This document shows positions 44,538 to 53,643 of a stretch of 64,000 nucleotides of DNA, piece by piece. The number at the start of each line of letters is the position of its first letter. Positions within the stretch are counted from its first letter, which is position 1. The notes below the pieces were generated by a model. The model worked only from the letters and a program-made list of their open reading frames with translations, searched no databases and was not told where the DNA came from. This DNA comes from Pseudomonas guariconensis (GTDB taxonomy: Bacteria > Pseudomonadota > Gammaproteobacteria > Pseudomonadales > Pseudomonadaceae): assembly GCF_900102675.1 (NCBI RefSeq), contig NZ_FMYX01000008.1:1-64000 (forward strand), written 5' to 3'. A program made the position numbers and the translations under genes.

Positions 44538-46235
44538 ATGATCGAAAATTTTTGGAAGGATAAGTACCCAGCCGGGATAACGGCGCAAATCAATCCTGAC
44601 GAGTTCCCCAATATCCAGGCGGTGCTCAAGCAATCCTGCCAACGCTTTGCCGACAAACCGGCCTTTAGCAACCTGGGCAAAACCCTCACCTATGGTGAGC
44701 TGTACACCCTGTCGGGCGCCTTTGCCGCCTGGCTGCAACAGCATACCGACCTCAAACCGGGTGATCGGATTGCCGTACAACTGCCCAATGTCCTGCAATA
44801 CCCCGTGGCCGTATTCGGTGCCATGCGCGCAGGTTTGATCGTGGTCAATACCAACCCGCTCTACACTGCGCGGGAGATGGAACACCAGTTCAACGACTCC
44901 GGCGCCAAGGCCTTGGTGTGCCTGGCCAACATGGCGCATCTGGCCGAGAAGGTGGTGCCGAAGACCCAGGTCAAGCACGTCATCGTCACTGAAGTGGCCG
45001 ACTTGCTGCCACCGCTCAAGCGCCTGCTGATCAACAGCGTAATCAAGTACGTGAAGAAGATGGTGCCGGCCTACAACCTGCCGGGCGCCGTACGCTTCAA
45101 CGATGCCTTGGCGCTGGGCAAGGGCGGCGCGGTGACCGAAGCCAACCCACAGCCGAACGACGTCGCGGTGCTGCAGTATACCGGCGGCACCACCGGGGTT
45201 GCCAAGGGGGCCATGCTGACCCACCGCAACCTGGTGGCCAACATGCTGCAATGTCGCGCCCTGATGGGGGCGAACCTGCACGAAGGCTGCGAGATCCTCA
45301 TCACCCCGCTGCCGCTGTACCACATCTATGCTTTTACCTTCCATTGCATGGCCATGATGCTGATCGGCAACCACAATGTGCTGATCAGCAACCCCCGTGA
45401 CCTGTCGGCGATGGTCAAGGAGCTGGGCAAATGGAAGTTCAGCGGCTTCGTCGGCCTCAATACCCTGTTCGTTGCCCTGTGCAATAACGACGCCTTCCGC
45501 GCCTTGGACTTCTCGGCGCTGAAGATCACTCTCTCCGGTGGCATGGCCTTGCAACTGAGCGTGGCCGAGCGCTGGAAGACCGTCACTGGCTGCGCAATTT
45601 GCGAAGGCTACGGCATGACCGAGACCAGCCCGGTCGCAGCGGTCAACCCGGCCGAGGCCAACCAGGTCGGGACCATCGGCATTCCTGTGCCTTCAACCCT
45701 GTGCAAGGTGATCGACGACAGCGGTCGCGAGTTGGGCCTGGGCGAGGTCGGTGAGCTGTGCGTCAAGGGCCCGCAGGTCATGAAGGGCTACTGGCAGCGC
45801 GAAGAGGCCACCGCTGAAATTCTCGACCAGGACGGTTGGCTGAAGACGGGCGATATCGCAGTCATCCAGCCCGATGGCTACATGCGCATCGTCGATCGCA
45901 AGAAGGACATGATCCTGGTCTCCGGTTTCAACGTCTATCCGAACGAGCTCGAAGACGTACTGGCCAGTCTGCCGGGCGTGCTGCAGTGCGCGGCGATCGG
46001 TGTGCCGGACGAAAAGTCGGGCGAAGTGATCAAGATGTTCATCGTGGTCAAGCCGGGCATGACCCTGACCAAGGAGCAGGTGATGGAGCACATGCGCGCC
46101 AACGTCACCGGCTACAAGGTCCCTCGTCACATCGAGTTCCGCGATGCGCTGCCGACCACCAACGTCGGCAAGATCCTGCGCCGTGAGCTGCGTGATGAAG
46201 AGCTCAAGAAGCAGGGCCTGAAGAAGATCGCCTGA
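44538..46235 (+). CDS. fadD1: Long-chain acyl-CoA synthetase FadD1
   Basis: A 565-residue paralogue of FadD2 with all adenylation motifs: YTGGTTGVAKGAMLTH near 220, GYGMTETSPVAAV near 370, IVDRKKDMILVSGFNVYPNE near 460 and VGKILRRELRDEE at the end. In P. aeruginosa FadD1 prefers long-chain and FadD2 shorter-chain fatty acids. ATG 44538 (MIENFWKDKYPAG) follows AAGGAG with a rather long spacing. Its own leader holds a long inverted repeat and a direct repeat, so control differs from fadD2. Confidence 0.93.
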   Translation: MIENFWKDKYPAGITAQINPDEFPNIQAVLKQSCQRFADKPAFSNLGKTLTYGELYTLSGAFAAWLQQHTDLKPGDRIAVQLPNVLQYPVAVFGAMRAGLIVVNTNPLYTAREMEHQFNDSGAKALVCLANMAHLAEKVVPKTQVKHVIVTEVADLLPPLKRLLINSVIKYVKKMVPAYNLPGAVRFNDALALGKGGAVTEANPQPNDVAVLQYTGGTTGVAKGAMLTHRNLVANMLQCRALMGANLHEGCEILITPLPLYHIYAFTFHCMAMMLIGNHNVLISNPRDLSAMVKELGKWKFSGFVGLNTLFVALCNNDAFRALDFSALKITLSGGMALQLSVAERWKTVTGCAICEGYGMTETSPVAAVNPAEANQVGTIGIPVPSTLCKVIDDSGRELGLGEVGELCVKGPQVMKGYWQREEATAEILDQDGWLKTGDIAVIQPDGYMRIVDRKKDMILVSGFNVYPNELEDVLASLPGVLQCAAIGVPDEKSGEVIKMFIVVKPGMTLTKEQVMEHMRANVTGYKVPRHIEFRDALPTTNVGKILRRELRDEELKKQGLKKIA

Positions 46236-46245
46236 CGTTGCTCAT

Positions 46246-46268
46246 GCAGGGCTGCATTGCAGCCCTGC
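46246..46268. terminator. Hairpin between convergent fadD1 and puuB-like genes
   Basis: GCAGGGCTGC-ATT-GCAGCCCTGC, perfect 10+10, with no T-run. Confidence 0.6.
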
Positions 46269-46313
46269 GCAACCAAGGTTCGGATCCTGGGGCTGTCACG
46301 CAGCCCTCAGTGA

Positions 46314-47621
46314 TCAGCGCAGTTTCTCGAGCATCTGGTAGTACCACATACCTGCCGCCAACAGCGGATTGCCCAGCAAGTCCCCCATCGGCACCTTGAT
46401 GTGCTTGCACGCCGCGAAGGTGTCGAACTTCTCCAACGTCCCGGTCAGCGCCTCGGCCATGATCTCGCCCATGATGTGGCTGGTGGCGATACCGTGCCCG
46501 GAGTAACCCTGGCAGTACCAGACGTTGTCCGACAGCTTGCCCAATTGCGGAATGCGGTTGACCACGATACCCATCGCACAACTCCACTTGAACTCGATCG
46601 GCACACCCTTGAGCGCTGGGAAGGTGCGCTCGATGCACGGGCGCAGCTCGGCTTCGATGTCCCGCGAATCCTTGCCCGAATAGTTGGCGCCACCGCCGAA
46701 CAGCAGGCGCTTGTCGGCCGTGAGACGGTAGTAGTCGAGAACGAAGCGGCAGTCGTATACCGCCAGATCCTGGGGGTTGATCTGGTCGGCCAGCTCACCG
46801 AGCGGCGCAGTGGTGACGATGCCGCCCATGGCCGGGAAGATCTTGCCCTTGAGCTGGCGCTTTTCCAGCTTGTGATAGACATCGCCGGCCAGCAGCACCT
46901 GGCGCGCCTCGATCCGGCCTCGGGCGGTGACCACCGCCGGGCGTGGCCCATGGACGATCTCCAGCACCTCGGAGTTCTCGAAAACCAGTGCGCCCAGGCC
47001 ATGGGCTGCGCGCGCTTCGCCCAAGCATAGGTTGAGCGGGTGCAGGTGCAGGTTGCGACGGTTCTTGAGGGCGCCCAGGTACAGCGGGCTTTGCAGATGT
47101 TCGCTGACGGCATTGCGATCGAGCAGGTGCACCAGGTCGCCCATGCCACGGCGCTGGGCTTCGTCGTAGCTCGCTTGCAGTTCATCCATGTGCGAAGGCT
47201 TCATCGCTGCGTGCAGGTGTCCGCGCTTGAGATCGCAGTCGATGCCGTAGCGCTCCACGCGCCGCTCGATGATCTCGTGGCCCCGCCAGCGCAGGTGCCA
47301 GATGAAATCGTCCACGTCTTCACCCAGGCGCTTGCGCATCTGCGTGCGCATGGCCTCGTCACCCGACAGGCTGCCGGTGACCTGACCGCCGTTGCGTCCG
47401 CTAGCGCCCCAGCCGATGCGGTTGGTTTCGACAATGGCCACCTTCAGGCCGCGTTCGGCCAGTTCCACGGCGGTGGCGACGCCCGTGAAACCGCCGCCGA
47501 TGATGGCCACGTCGACCTGCTCGGTGCCCGTCAGGGTGGGGTATTGGGTCGGGTCGTTGAGCGTGGCGGTGTAGTAGGACGGCGCCCGTTGGGCCGGCCC
47601 GTTGTTCACTGCTGAGTTCAT
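46314..47621 (-). CDS. puuB: FAD-dependent gamma-glutamylputrescine oxidase-like enzyme
   Basis: A 435-residue DAO-fold flavoprotein. FAD binds at VDVAIIGGGFTGVATAVELA (GxGxxG at 42-47) with the acidic strand end VAIVETNRIGWGASGRNGG; the C-terminal GYSGHGIATSHIMGEI holds the isoalloxazine site. It resembles PuuB, which oxidises gamma-glutamylputrescine. The adjacent gene upstream (25 bases) encodes the matching glutamine-synthetase-like ligase, which supports the role. Other amines are possible substrates. Confidence 0.84.
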   Translation of the reverse strand: MNSAVNNGPAQRAPSYYTATLNDPTQYPTLTGTEQVDVAIIGGGFTGVATAVELAERGLKVAIVETNRIGWGASGRNGGQVTGSLSGDEAMRTQMRKRLGEDVDDFIWHLRWRGHEIIERRVERYGIDCDLKRGHLHAAMKPSHMDELQASYDEAQRRGMGDLVHLLDRNAVSEHLQSPLYLGALKNRRNLHLHPLNLCLGEARAAHGLGALVFENSEVLEIVHGPRPAVVTARGRIEARQVLLAGDVYHKLEKRQLKGKIFPAMGGIVTTAPLGELADQINPQDLAVYDCRFVLDYYRLTADKRLLFGGGANYSGKDSRDIEAELRPCIERTFPALKGVPIEFKWSCAMGIVVNRIPQLGKLSDNVWYCQGYSGHGIATSHIMGEIMAEALTGTLEKFDTFAACKHIKVPMGDLLGNPLLAAGMWYYQMLEKLR

Positions 47622-47646
47622 GTTCGTTCCTTACTGTGAATGGGGC

Positions 47647-49011
47647 TCAGGCCTGGTGCAGGTACCAGCGCCAGTCCTGTTCGCCGACTTCGGCCATGAA
47701 CTGGCGATACTCGGCGCGCTTGACCTTCAGATAGACGCCGAGGAAGGCTTCGCCGAGTGCTTCCCGGGCCCAGCTCGAATGCTCCAGCGCCTCGAGGGCG
47801 GTCAGCCATTCGGTGGGCAGGTGTTCGGTGGCCTGGGCGTAACCGTTGCCCTCGATCGGGGCACCCGGGTCGAGTTGTTCGCGTACGCCTTGATGAGTCG
47901 CGGCGAGGATCGCGGCGGCAGCCAGGTAAGGGTTGGCGTCGGCGCCGCAGATGCGGTGCTCTACATGCCGGCTGTTGGCAGGCCCGCCCGGCACGCGCAG
48001 GCTCACGGTGCGGTTGTCCACCCCCCAGGTGGGCGCCAGCGGCGCATAGCTGTTGGCCTGGAAGCGCCGGTAGGAGTTGGCGTTGGGGCAGAACAGCAAC
48101 AGCGACTCGCGCAGGTGGCGCAACATCCCGCCCACGGCCTGACGCAGCAGCGGGGTGCCGGCGGGATCATCGCTGGCGAACAGGTTGCGGCCCTCGGCGT
48201 CGGCCAGGCTCAGGTGCATGTGCATGCCGGTGCCGGCCAGGTGGGCGAAAGGTTTGGCCATGAAGCAGGCCTGCATGCCGTGGGCATGGGCGATGCCCTT
48301 GACCAGGCGTTTGTAACGCACGGCCTGGTCCATGGCCTGCAGTGCATCGCCGTGTTCCAGGGTGATTTCCACCTGGCCGGGCGCATATTCGGAGATGGCG
48401 GTGCGCGCCGGGATGCCCTGGGCTTTGCAGGCGGCGTACAGGTCGGCGAGAAACGGCTCGATCTGCTCCAGCTCGCGCAGGCCATAGACCTGGGTGGTGC
48501 GGGGGCGACCACCGTCATTGTCCAGCGCCGGTTGCGGACGCCCCTGGGCGTCGCGCTGCTGGTCGAGCAGGTAGAACTCCAGTTCGCAGGCCATCACCGG
48601 GTAATAGCCGTCGGCCTTGAGCGCATCGAGCGTGCGAATCAGCACGTGGCGCGGGTCGGCGACGCTGGCGGGCAGCCCTTGGCTGGGGTGCATGCTGACC
48701 TGCACGGCAGCCGTCGGCACGCGCCGCCAGGGCAGGCGCACCAGGCTGCCTTCCAGAGGGTAGGCGCGGCAGTCGATGTCGCCGACATCCCAGACCAGGC
48801 CGGAGTTTTCCACATCGTCGCCATTCAAGGTCAGGCCCAGAATGGTGCTGGGCAGCGGGCGGCCGCTTTCATAGACGGCCAGCAGTTCGTCCCGGTGCAG
48901 CAGCTTGCCGCGGGGCACGCCGTTGGCATCGAGGATGAACAGCTCGAACAGTTCGATATCGGGGTTGTCGGCCAGAAAGCGACGGGCTTGCTCGGGGTTG
49001 GCAAAATGCAT
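47647..49011 (-). CDS. puuA: Gamma-glutamylpolyamine synthetase (glutamine synthetase family)
   Basis: A 454-residue GS-like ligase: beta-grasp N-domain (IELFELFILDANGVPRGK), GxxxxxE metal strands (VMACELEFYLLD, EYAPGQVEITLEH), the ATP site KPFAHLAGTGMHMHLSL and NSYRRFQANSYAPLAPTWG near 330. It lacks the adenylylation loop of true GlnA, and its neighbour is a PuuB-like oxidase, so it probably joins glutamate to putrescine or another polyamine. ATG 49011 (MHFANPEQARRFL) is preferred to a GTG at 49038. The remaining puu/spu steps are not in the window. Confidence 0.85.
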   Translation of the reverse strand: MHFANPEQARRFLADNPDIELFELFILDANGVPRGKLLHRDELLAVYESGRPLPSTILGLTLNGDDVENSGLVWDVGDIDCRAYPLEGSLVRLPWRRVPTAAVQVSMHPSQGLPASVADPRHVLIRTLDALKADGYYPVMACELEFYLLDQQRDAQGRPQPALDNDGGRPRTTQVYGLRELEQIEPFLADLYAACKAQGIPARTAISEYAPGQVEITLEHGDALQAMDQAVRYKRLVKGIAHAHGMQACFMAKPFAHLAGTGMHMHLSLADAEGRNLFASDDPAGTPLLRQAVGGMLRHLRESLLLFCPNANSYRRFQANSYAPLAPTWGVDNRTVSLRVPGGPANSRHVEHRICGADANPYLAAAAILAATHQGVREQLDPGAPIEGNGYAQATEHLPTEWLTALEALEHSSWAREALGEAFLGVYLKVKRAEYRQFMAEVGEQDWRWYLHQA

Positions 49012-49104
49012 GATGTTCGCTCGCGCCCGCAGGCGCACAGGACCGGCCGCAGGTGGGCGGCGAGTCGGGCTGATTGATGTCGGCCAGGGATGGCCGAGGC
49101 TGGA

Positions 49105-49314
49105 TCAGTGAGACGCGAACGAAGTATCCGGTGGGCGAGCGTGGCGGCAGTGCCACAGGGCCCAGAAGGCGAGGATGACATGTACCAGCGGGTTTTCGCC
49201 GGCGCGGGCCCGGGCCTTGGGAAGGGTGGGGCGCGCATTGCTCGGTCGGCAGGTCATCGGTGGATACTCACACGGGGCATAAGGTTGATTAAAGCAGTGA
49301 ATGGCAACCTTCAT
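49105..49314 (-). CDS. Doubtful small frame upstream of puuA
   Basis: A 69-codon frame on the puuA strand, ending 93 bases before puuA. It contains a short hydrophobic stretch (LVHVILAFWALWHC) between basic segments, which might be one membrane helix. An inner ATG would give 49-50 residues. I do not recognise it and no clear ribosome site is present. Confidence 0.25.
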   Translation of the reverse strand: MKVAIHCFNQPYAPCEYPPMTCRPSNARPTLPKARARAGENPLVHVILAFWALWHCRHARPPDTSFASH

Positions 49315-49346
49315 TCCGTGATTGGCTAAACATTCGTGCTGGCGTC

Positions 49347-49425
49347 TTCGCGGGTAAGCCCGCTCCTACAGGACCGGGCAGCCTCCAAGTTCTGTGCAAT
49401 TGCTGGGAGCGGCTTTACCCGCGAA
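49347..49425. repeat. REP pair
   Basis: TTCGCGGGTAAGCCCGCTCC faces GGGAGCGGCTTTACCCGCGAA. Confidence 0.82.
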
Positions 49426-49483
49426 GAGTCCCACATAGGCAGCAGAGAACCGGCAAATCTGCGACAATCGCCCGACTTTCCGA

Positions 49484-49534
49484 ATGACGATCATGAAAAA
49501 GCAGGCTCACCTGCATCATCAAAAAGCCCCATGA
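49484..49534 (+). CDS. Candidate upstream mini-ORF coupled to hrpA
   Basis: ATG 49484 (or 49493) opens a frame of 16 (or 13) codons, MTIMKKQAHLHHQKAP, whose TGA overlaps the hrpA ATG (ATGA). The hrpA start has no good Shine-Dalgarno of its own, so reinitiation from this frame could supply translation. It is probably regulatory. Confidence 0.35.
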   Translation: MTIMKKQAHLHHQKAP

Positions 49535-52500
49535 CAGACCACGCCATCGATCAACTGCTGAAGAACCTCGACCACGCCATGATCGCCGACCGCCATCGGC
49601 TACGGCGGCAACTGCACGAGCTGCGCAAGCGCCCCGACGAGGCCAAGCTTGCCCAATGGGTGGAGCGGGTCCAGGCGTCCTGTGCCCAGGTTGTCGCGCG
49701 CCAGAACAGCGTGCCGAGCATCCGCTACGACGACAGCTTGCCGATCGCCGCCAAGCGCGACGAGATCAAGAAGGCCCTGGCCGAGCATCAGGTTCTGGTG
49801 ATTGCCGGCGAGACCGGTTCGGGCAAGACCACCCAGTTGCCGAAGATCTGCCTGGAAATGGGCCGCGGTCAGCATGGCCTGATCGCTCATACCCAGCCCC
49901 GCCGGATCGCCGCGCGCAGCGTCGCGGCACGGGTGGCCGAGGAGATCGGCACACCGCTGGGCGCTCTGGTGGGCTATCAGGTGCGTTTCGAGGACCAGAG
50001 CGATGCGGGCACCCTGGTCAAGCTGATGACCGACGGTATCCTGCTGGCCGAAACCCAGCATGACCGCTTCCTCGAGCGCTACGACACGATCATCGTCGAC
50101 GAAGCCCACGAGCGCAGCCTGAACATCGACTTCCTGCTCGGCTACCTCAAGACGCTCCTGCACCGTCGCCCGGACCTGAAACTGATCATCACCTCGGCAA
50201 CCATCGACCTGGAGCGGTTCTCCAAGCATTTCGACGGGGCGCCGATCATCGAGGTGTCCGGCCGTACCTTCCCGGTGGAAACCTGGTACCGCCCGCTGAC
50301 CAGCGAACAGGACGAAGAGGGCAACCGGGTCGAGGACGACCTGACCGTCGACCAGGCGATCCTCGCTACCCTCGATGAGCTGGCCCATCACGAACGCAGC
50401 GAGGGCAAGGGCCCCGGCGATGTGCTGGTGTTCCTGCCGGGCGAGCGTGAGATCCGCGATGCCGCCGAGATCCTGCGCAAGGCCCAATTGCGCCATACCG
50501 AGATCCTGCCGTTGTACGCGCGCCTGACGCCGGCCGAGCAGCAGAAGATCTTCCAACCCCATACCGGGCGCCGGGTGGTGCTGGCCACCAACGTTGCCGA
50601 AACCTCGCTGACCGTGCCGGGCATCCGCTATGTGATCGACAGCGGCACCGCGCGCATCAGCCGCTACAGCTACCGCGCCAAGGTCCAGCGTTTGCCGATC
50701 GAGGCGGTATCCCAGGCCAGCGCCAACCAGCGCAAGGGCCGTTGCGGTCGGGTCGAACCGGGCATCTGCGTACGTCTTTACAGCGAAGAGGACTTCAACG
50801 CACGGCCCGCGTTCACTGACCCAGAGATCCTGCGGACCAACCTGGCCGCGGTGATCCTGCAGATGCTGCACCTGCGCCTGGGCGCCATCGATGCGTTTCC
50901 GTTCATCGAGCCGCCGGATGGCAAAGCCATCAGCGACGGTTTCAACCTGTTGCAGGAGCTCTCGGCGGTCAACCGCGAGAACCAGCTGACACCCTTGGGC
51001 CGCCAACTGGCGCGTCTGCCGATCGACCCCCGATTGGGGCGCATGCTGCTCGAAGGCGCTCGCCAGGGCAGCCTGCAGGAGGTGCTCATCGTCGCCAGCG
51101 CCCTGTCGGTGCAGGACCCGCGCGAGCGTCCTCCGGAACGCCAGCAGGCCGCCGACCAGGCCCATGCCCTGTGGAAAGATCCTGACTCCGACTTCGCGGC
51201 TTTGGTCAACCTGTGGCGCGGGTTCGAGGAACAGCGCCAGGCGCTGACCGCCAACCCGCTGCGCAACTGGTGCCGCAAGCATTTTCTCAATTACCTGCGC
51301 CTGCGTGAGTGGCGCGACGCCCATCGCCAATTAGCGCTGATCTGCCGCGACCTGCAATTGTCGGTCAACAAAGAGCCTGCGGATTTCCCGCGTATGCACA
51401 AGGCCATTCTCAGTGGCCTGCTCAGCCAGATCGGCCACAAGACTGAAGAGGGCGACTATCAAGGCGCACGCCAGCGGCGCTTCTGGATCCACCCGTCCTC
51501 GGGCATCGGCCGCAAGCGTCCGCAATGGGTGATGGCTGCCGAGCTTGTGGAAACCACCAAGCTCTATGCGCGCATGGTGGCCAAGATCGAACCGGACTGG
51601 ATCGAGCCGCTGGCCACGCATCTGGTCAAGAAGAACCATTTCGAGCCGCACTGGGAGAAAAAGCGCGGCCAGGTGGTGGCCTACGAACAGATCACCCTGT
51701 ACGGGCTGATCCTGGTCGGCCGCCGGCCTGTGCATTTCGGGCCTATCGATCCGGTGGCCTCGCGCGAGCTGTTCATCCGCGAAGGCCTGGTCGGCGGCGA
51801 GATCCAGTCGCGGGCCAAGTGCCTGACCGCCAACAAGCGCCTGCTCGAGCAGCTTGACGAGTTGGAAGCCAAGGCTCGTCGGCGCGACATCCTGGCCGAC
51901 GAAGAAACGCTCTATGCCTTCTATGAGGCGCGTTTGCCTGCAGAAATCCACCAGACTGCGACCTTCGACAGCTGGTACCGGATGAACAGCCAGAAGGATC
52001 CGAACCTGCTGATCATGCGCGAAGAGGACGTGCTGGCCCGTGAGGCCAGCGAGGTTACGGCCGCGCAGTATCCCGACAGCCTTCAGGTCGGCGACCTGCG
52101 CCTGCCGCTGACTTACCACTTCGAGCCGGGTCATCCGCGAGACGGCGTCACCATACGGGTGCCGGCACCGCTGCTGCCGAACCTGCCGGGCGAGCGCTTG
52201 GAGTGGCTGGTGCCAGGCCTGCTGGAGGCCAAATGCGTGGCCTTGGTGCGCAACTTGCCCAAGGCCCTGCGCAAGAACTTCGTGCCGGTGCCGGACTTCG
52301 TCAAGGCCGCCCTGGCGCGCATGACATTTGGCCAGGGGGCCTTGCCTCAGTCGTTGGGTCAGGAGCTGTTGCGCATGACGGGCGCTCGGGTGTCCGACGA
52401 GGCCTGGACGGAAGCTGCCGGGCTGGTCGAAAGCCACCTGCGCATGAACATCGAAGTGGTCGATGGCCAAGGCAAGTTCCTTGGCGAAGGTCGTGACTTG

Positions 52501-53436
52501 GCCGAGCTGACAGCACGATTTGCCGCCGCGAGCCAGGCGGCATTGGCCATGCCGCGCAACGACAAGGCCGAGCAACCGGTGCAGGCCAAGGCGTTCTCTG
52601 AAGTGGCGCAGACGGCGCAGCAGAAGATCGCTGGCCTGTCGTTGACGGTCTACCCGGCCTTGGTGGAAGAGGCCGGCACCGTGCGTGAAGGGCGATTCTC
52701 GACCCAGGCCGAAGCCGAGTTCCAGCATCGCCGAGCCTTGCAACGGCTGTTGCTGCAACAGTTGGCCGAGCCTGCCAAGTTCCTGCGGGGCAAGCTTCCG
52801 GGGCTGACCGAACTGGGTTTGCTGTATCGCGAGTTGGGGCGTGTCGAGGCGTTGGTGGAGGACATTCTGCTGGCCAGCCTGGACAGCTGCATCCTTGAAG
52901 GCGAGGCGCCGCTGCCCCGAGATGGCGCTGCCCTGGCCGGCCTTGCCGAGCGTAAGCGTGGCAACTGGGCCGAGCACGCCGAACGCTTGGCCCGCCAGAC
53001 CCTGGAGGTGCTCAAGCTGTGGCACGGTTTGCAGAAGCGCTTCAAGGGCAAGATCGACCTGAGCCAGGCAGTGGCCTTGAACGACATCAAGCAGCAGCTG
53101 GCCAACCTGGTCTATCCGGGCTTTGTCCGCGAGACACCGGCTGCGTGGTTCAAGGAGTTGCCGCGTTACCTCAAGGCGGTGGAACTTCGTCTGGAGAAGC
53201 TTGGCGCCCAGGTGCAGAAGGACCGTGTCTGGAGTGGCGAGCTGGCCAATCTGTGGGCGCAGTACAAGGCCCGGGCCGACAAGCATGCCCAGGAGGGCAA
53301 GCGTGACGAACAACTGACGGTCTACCGCTGGTGGCTGGAGGAATACCGGGTGTCGTTGTTTGCCCAGCAGTTGGGGACCAAGGTACCGGTTTCCGACAAG
53401 CGTTTGAGCAAACAGTGGGGGCAGGTGGAAGCCTAA
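49531..53436 (+). CDS. hrpA: ATP-dependent RNA helicase HrpA
   Basis: A 1301-residue DEAH-box helicase of normal family length. Motif I is GETGSGKTT (93-101), motif II DEAH (190-193), motif III TSATID, then TNVAETSLTVPG and QRKGRCGRVEPG in the second RecA domain, followed by winged-helix/HA2, OB-fold and a long DUF3418 C-terminal part. HrpA acts on mRNA processing and on stalled or collided ribosomes in E. coli. ATG 49531 is chosen by family length; the open frame upstream shows no similarity. It overlaps a mini-ORF as ATGA. Confidence 0.94.
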   Translation: MTDHAIDQLLKNLDHAMIADRHRLRRQLHELRKRPDEAKLAQWVERVQASCAQVVARQNSVPSIRYDDSLPIAAKRDEIKKALAEHQVLVIAGETGSGKTTQLPKICLEMGRGQHGLIAHTQPRRIAARSVAARVAEEIGTPLGALVGYQVRFEDQSDAGTLVKLMTDGILLAETQHDRFLERYDTIIVDEAHERSLNIDFLLGYLKTLLHRRPDLKLIITSATIDLERFSKHFDGAPIIEVSGRTFPVETWYRPLTSEQDEEGNRVEDDLTVDQAILATLDELAHHERSEGKGPGDVLVFLPGEREIRDAAEILRKAQLRHTEILPLYARLTPAEQQKIFQPHTGRRVVLATNVAETSLTVPGIRYVIDSGTARISRYSYRAKVQRLPIEAVSQASANQRKGRCGRVEPGICVRLYSEEDFNARPAFTDPEILRTNLAAVILQMLHLRLGAIDAFPFIEPPDGKAISDGFNLLQELSAVNRENQLTPLGRQLARLPIDPRLGRMLLEGARQGSLQEVLIVASALSVQDPRERPPERQQAADQAHALWKDPDSDFAALVNLWRGFEEQRQALTANPLRNWCRKHFLNYLRLREWRDAHRQLALICRDLQLSVNKEPADFPRMHKAILSGLLSQIGHKTEEGDYQGARQRRFWIHPSSGIGRKRPQWVMAAELVETTKLYARMVAKIEPDWIEPLATHLVKKNHFEPHWEKKRGQVVAYEQITLYGLILVGRRPVHFGPIDPVASRELFIREGLVGGEIQSRAKCLTANKRLLEQLDELEAKARRRDILADEETLYAFYEARLPAEIHQTATFDSWYRMNSQKDPNLLIMREEDVLAREASEVTAAQYPDSLQVGDLRLPLTYHFEPGHPRDGVTIRVPAPLLPNLPGERLEWLVPGLLEAKCVALVRNLPKALRKNFVPVPDFVKAALARMTFGQGALPQSLGQELLRMTGARVSDEAWTEAAGLVESHLRMNIEVVDGQGKFLGEGRDLAELTARFAAASQAALAMPRNDKAEQPVQAKAFSEVAQTAQQKIAGLSLTVYPALVEEAGTVREGRFSTQAEAEFQHRRALQRLLLQQLAEPAKFLRGKLPGLTELGLLYRELGRVEALVEDILLASLDSCILEGEAPLPRDGAALAGLAERKRGNWAEHAERLARQTLEVLKLWHGLQKRFKGKIDLSQAVALNDIKQQLANLVYPGFVRETPAAWFKELPRYLKAVELRLEKLGAQVQKDRVWSGELANLWAQYKARADKHAQEGKRDEQLTVYRWWLEEYRVSLFAQQLGTKVPVSDKRLSKQWGQVEA

Positions 53437-53486
53437 AGCCCGGGAAATGTGGCAAACTTGTGGGAATTTGGGCCGCTGTGCGACCC

Positions 53487-53540
53487 ATCGCGGGACACGC
53501 CCGCCCCCGCAGGTTCTGTGGGTGCAGGTTTGCTCCGTGA
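53487..53540. repeat. Degenerate REP-like pair
   Basis: ATCGCGGGACACGCCCGCCC and an inverted remnant GTGGGTGCAGGTTTGCTCCG, upstream of the fabH-like gene. Confidence 0.5.
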
Positions 53541-53567
53541 CCGAGGGGCAAACCCTTGCCTACAAAT

Positions 53568-53583
53568 TGGCACTGAAGTGCCA
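53568..53583. promoter_or_regulatory. Perfect palindrome upstream of the fabH-like gene
   Basis: TGGCACT-GA-AGTGCCA, a 7+7 palindrome 60 bases before GTG 53644, a likely operator. It resembles a sigma-54 core but the GG-GC spacing is nine, not ten. Confidence 0.5.
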
Positions 53584-53643
53584 TTATGTTGCCCTTTTCC
53601 GGCCAGCGCCGTGTGGTGGTGGCCTTTGACCAGAGGAACGACC

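Larger units (their letters stand above)
49012..49530. other. 519-base region between puuA and hrpA
   Basis: This divergent region holds a doubtful minus-strand small frame (49105-49314), a REP pair (49347-49425) and a 16-codon frame that overlaps the hrpA start (49484-49534). No certain promoter is seen on either strand. Confidence 0.7.

Noticed and set aside
46314..49011. Reading the GS-family protein as housekeeping glutamine synthetase GlnA
   Set aside because: It lacks the adenylylation loop and forms an operon with a PuuB-like oxidase.
53567..53583. Possible sigma-54 promoter (TTGGCAC...TGCC) before the fabH-like gene
   Set aside because: The GG and GC elements are separated by nine bases rather than ten and the -12 box is TGCC, not TTGC. 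The symmetric palindrome explains the sequence better.
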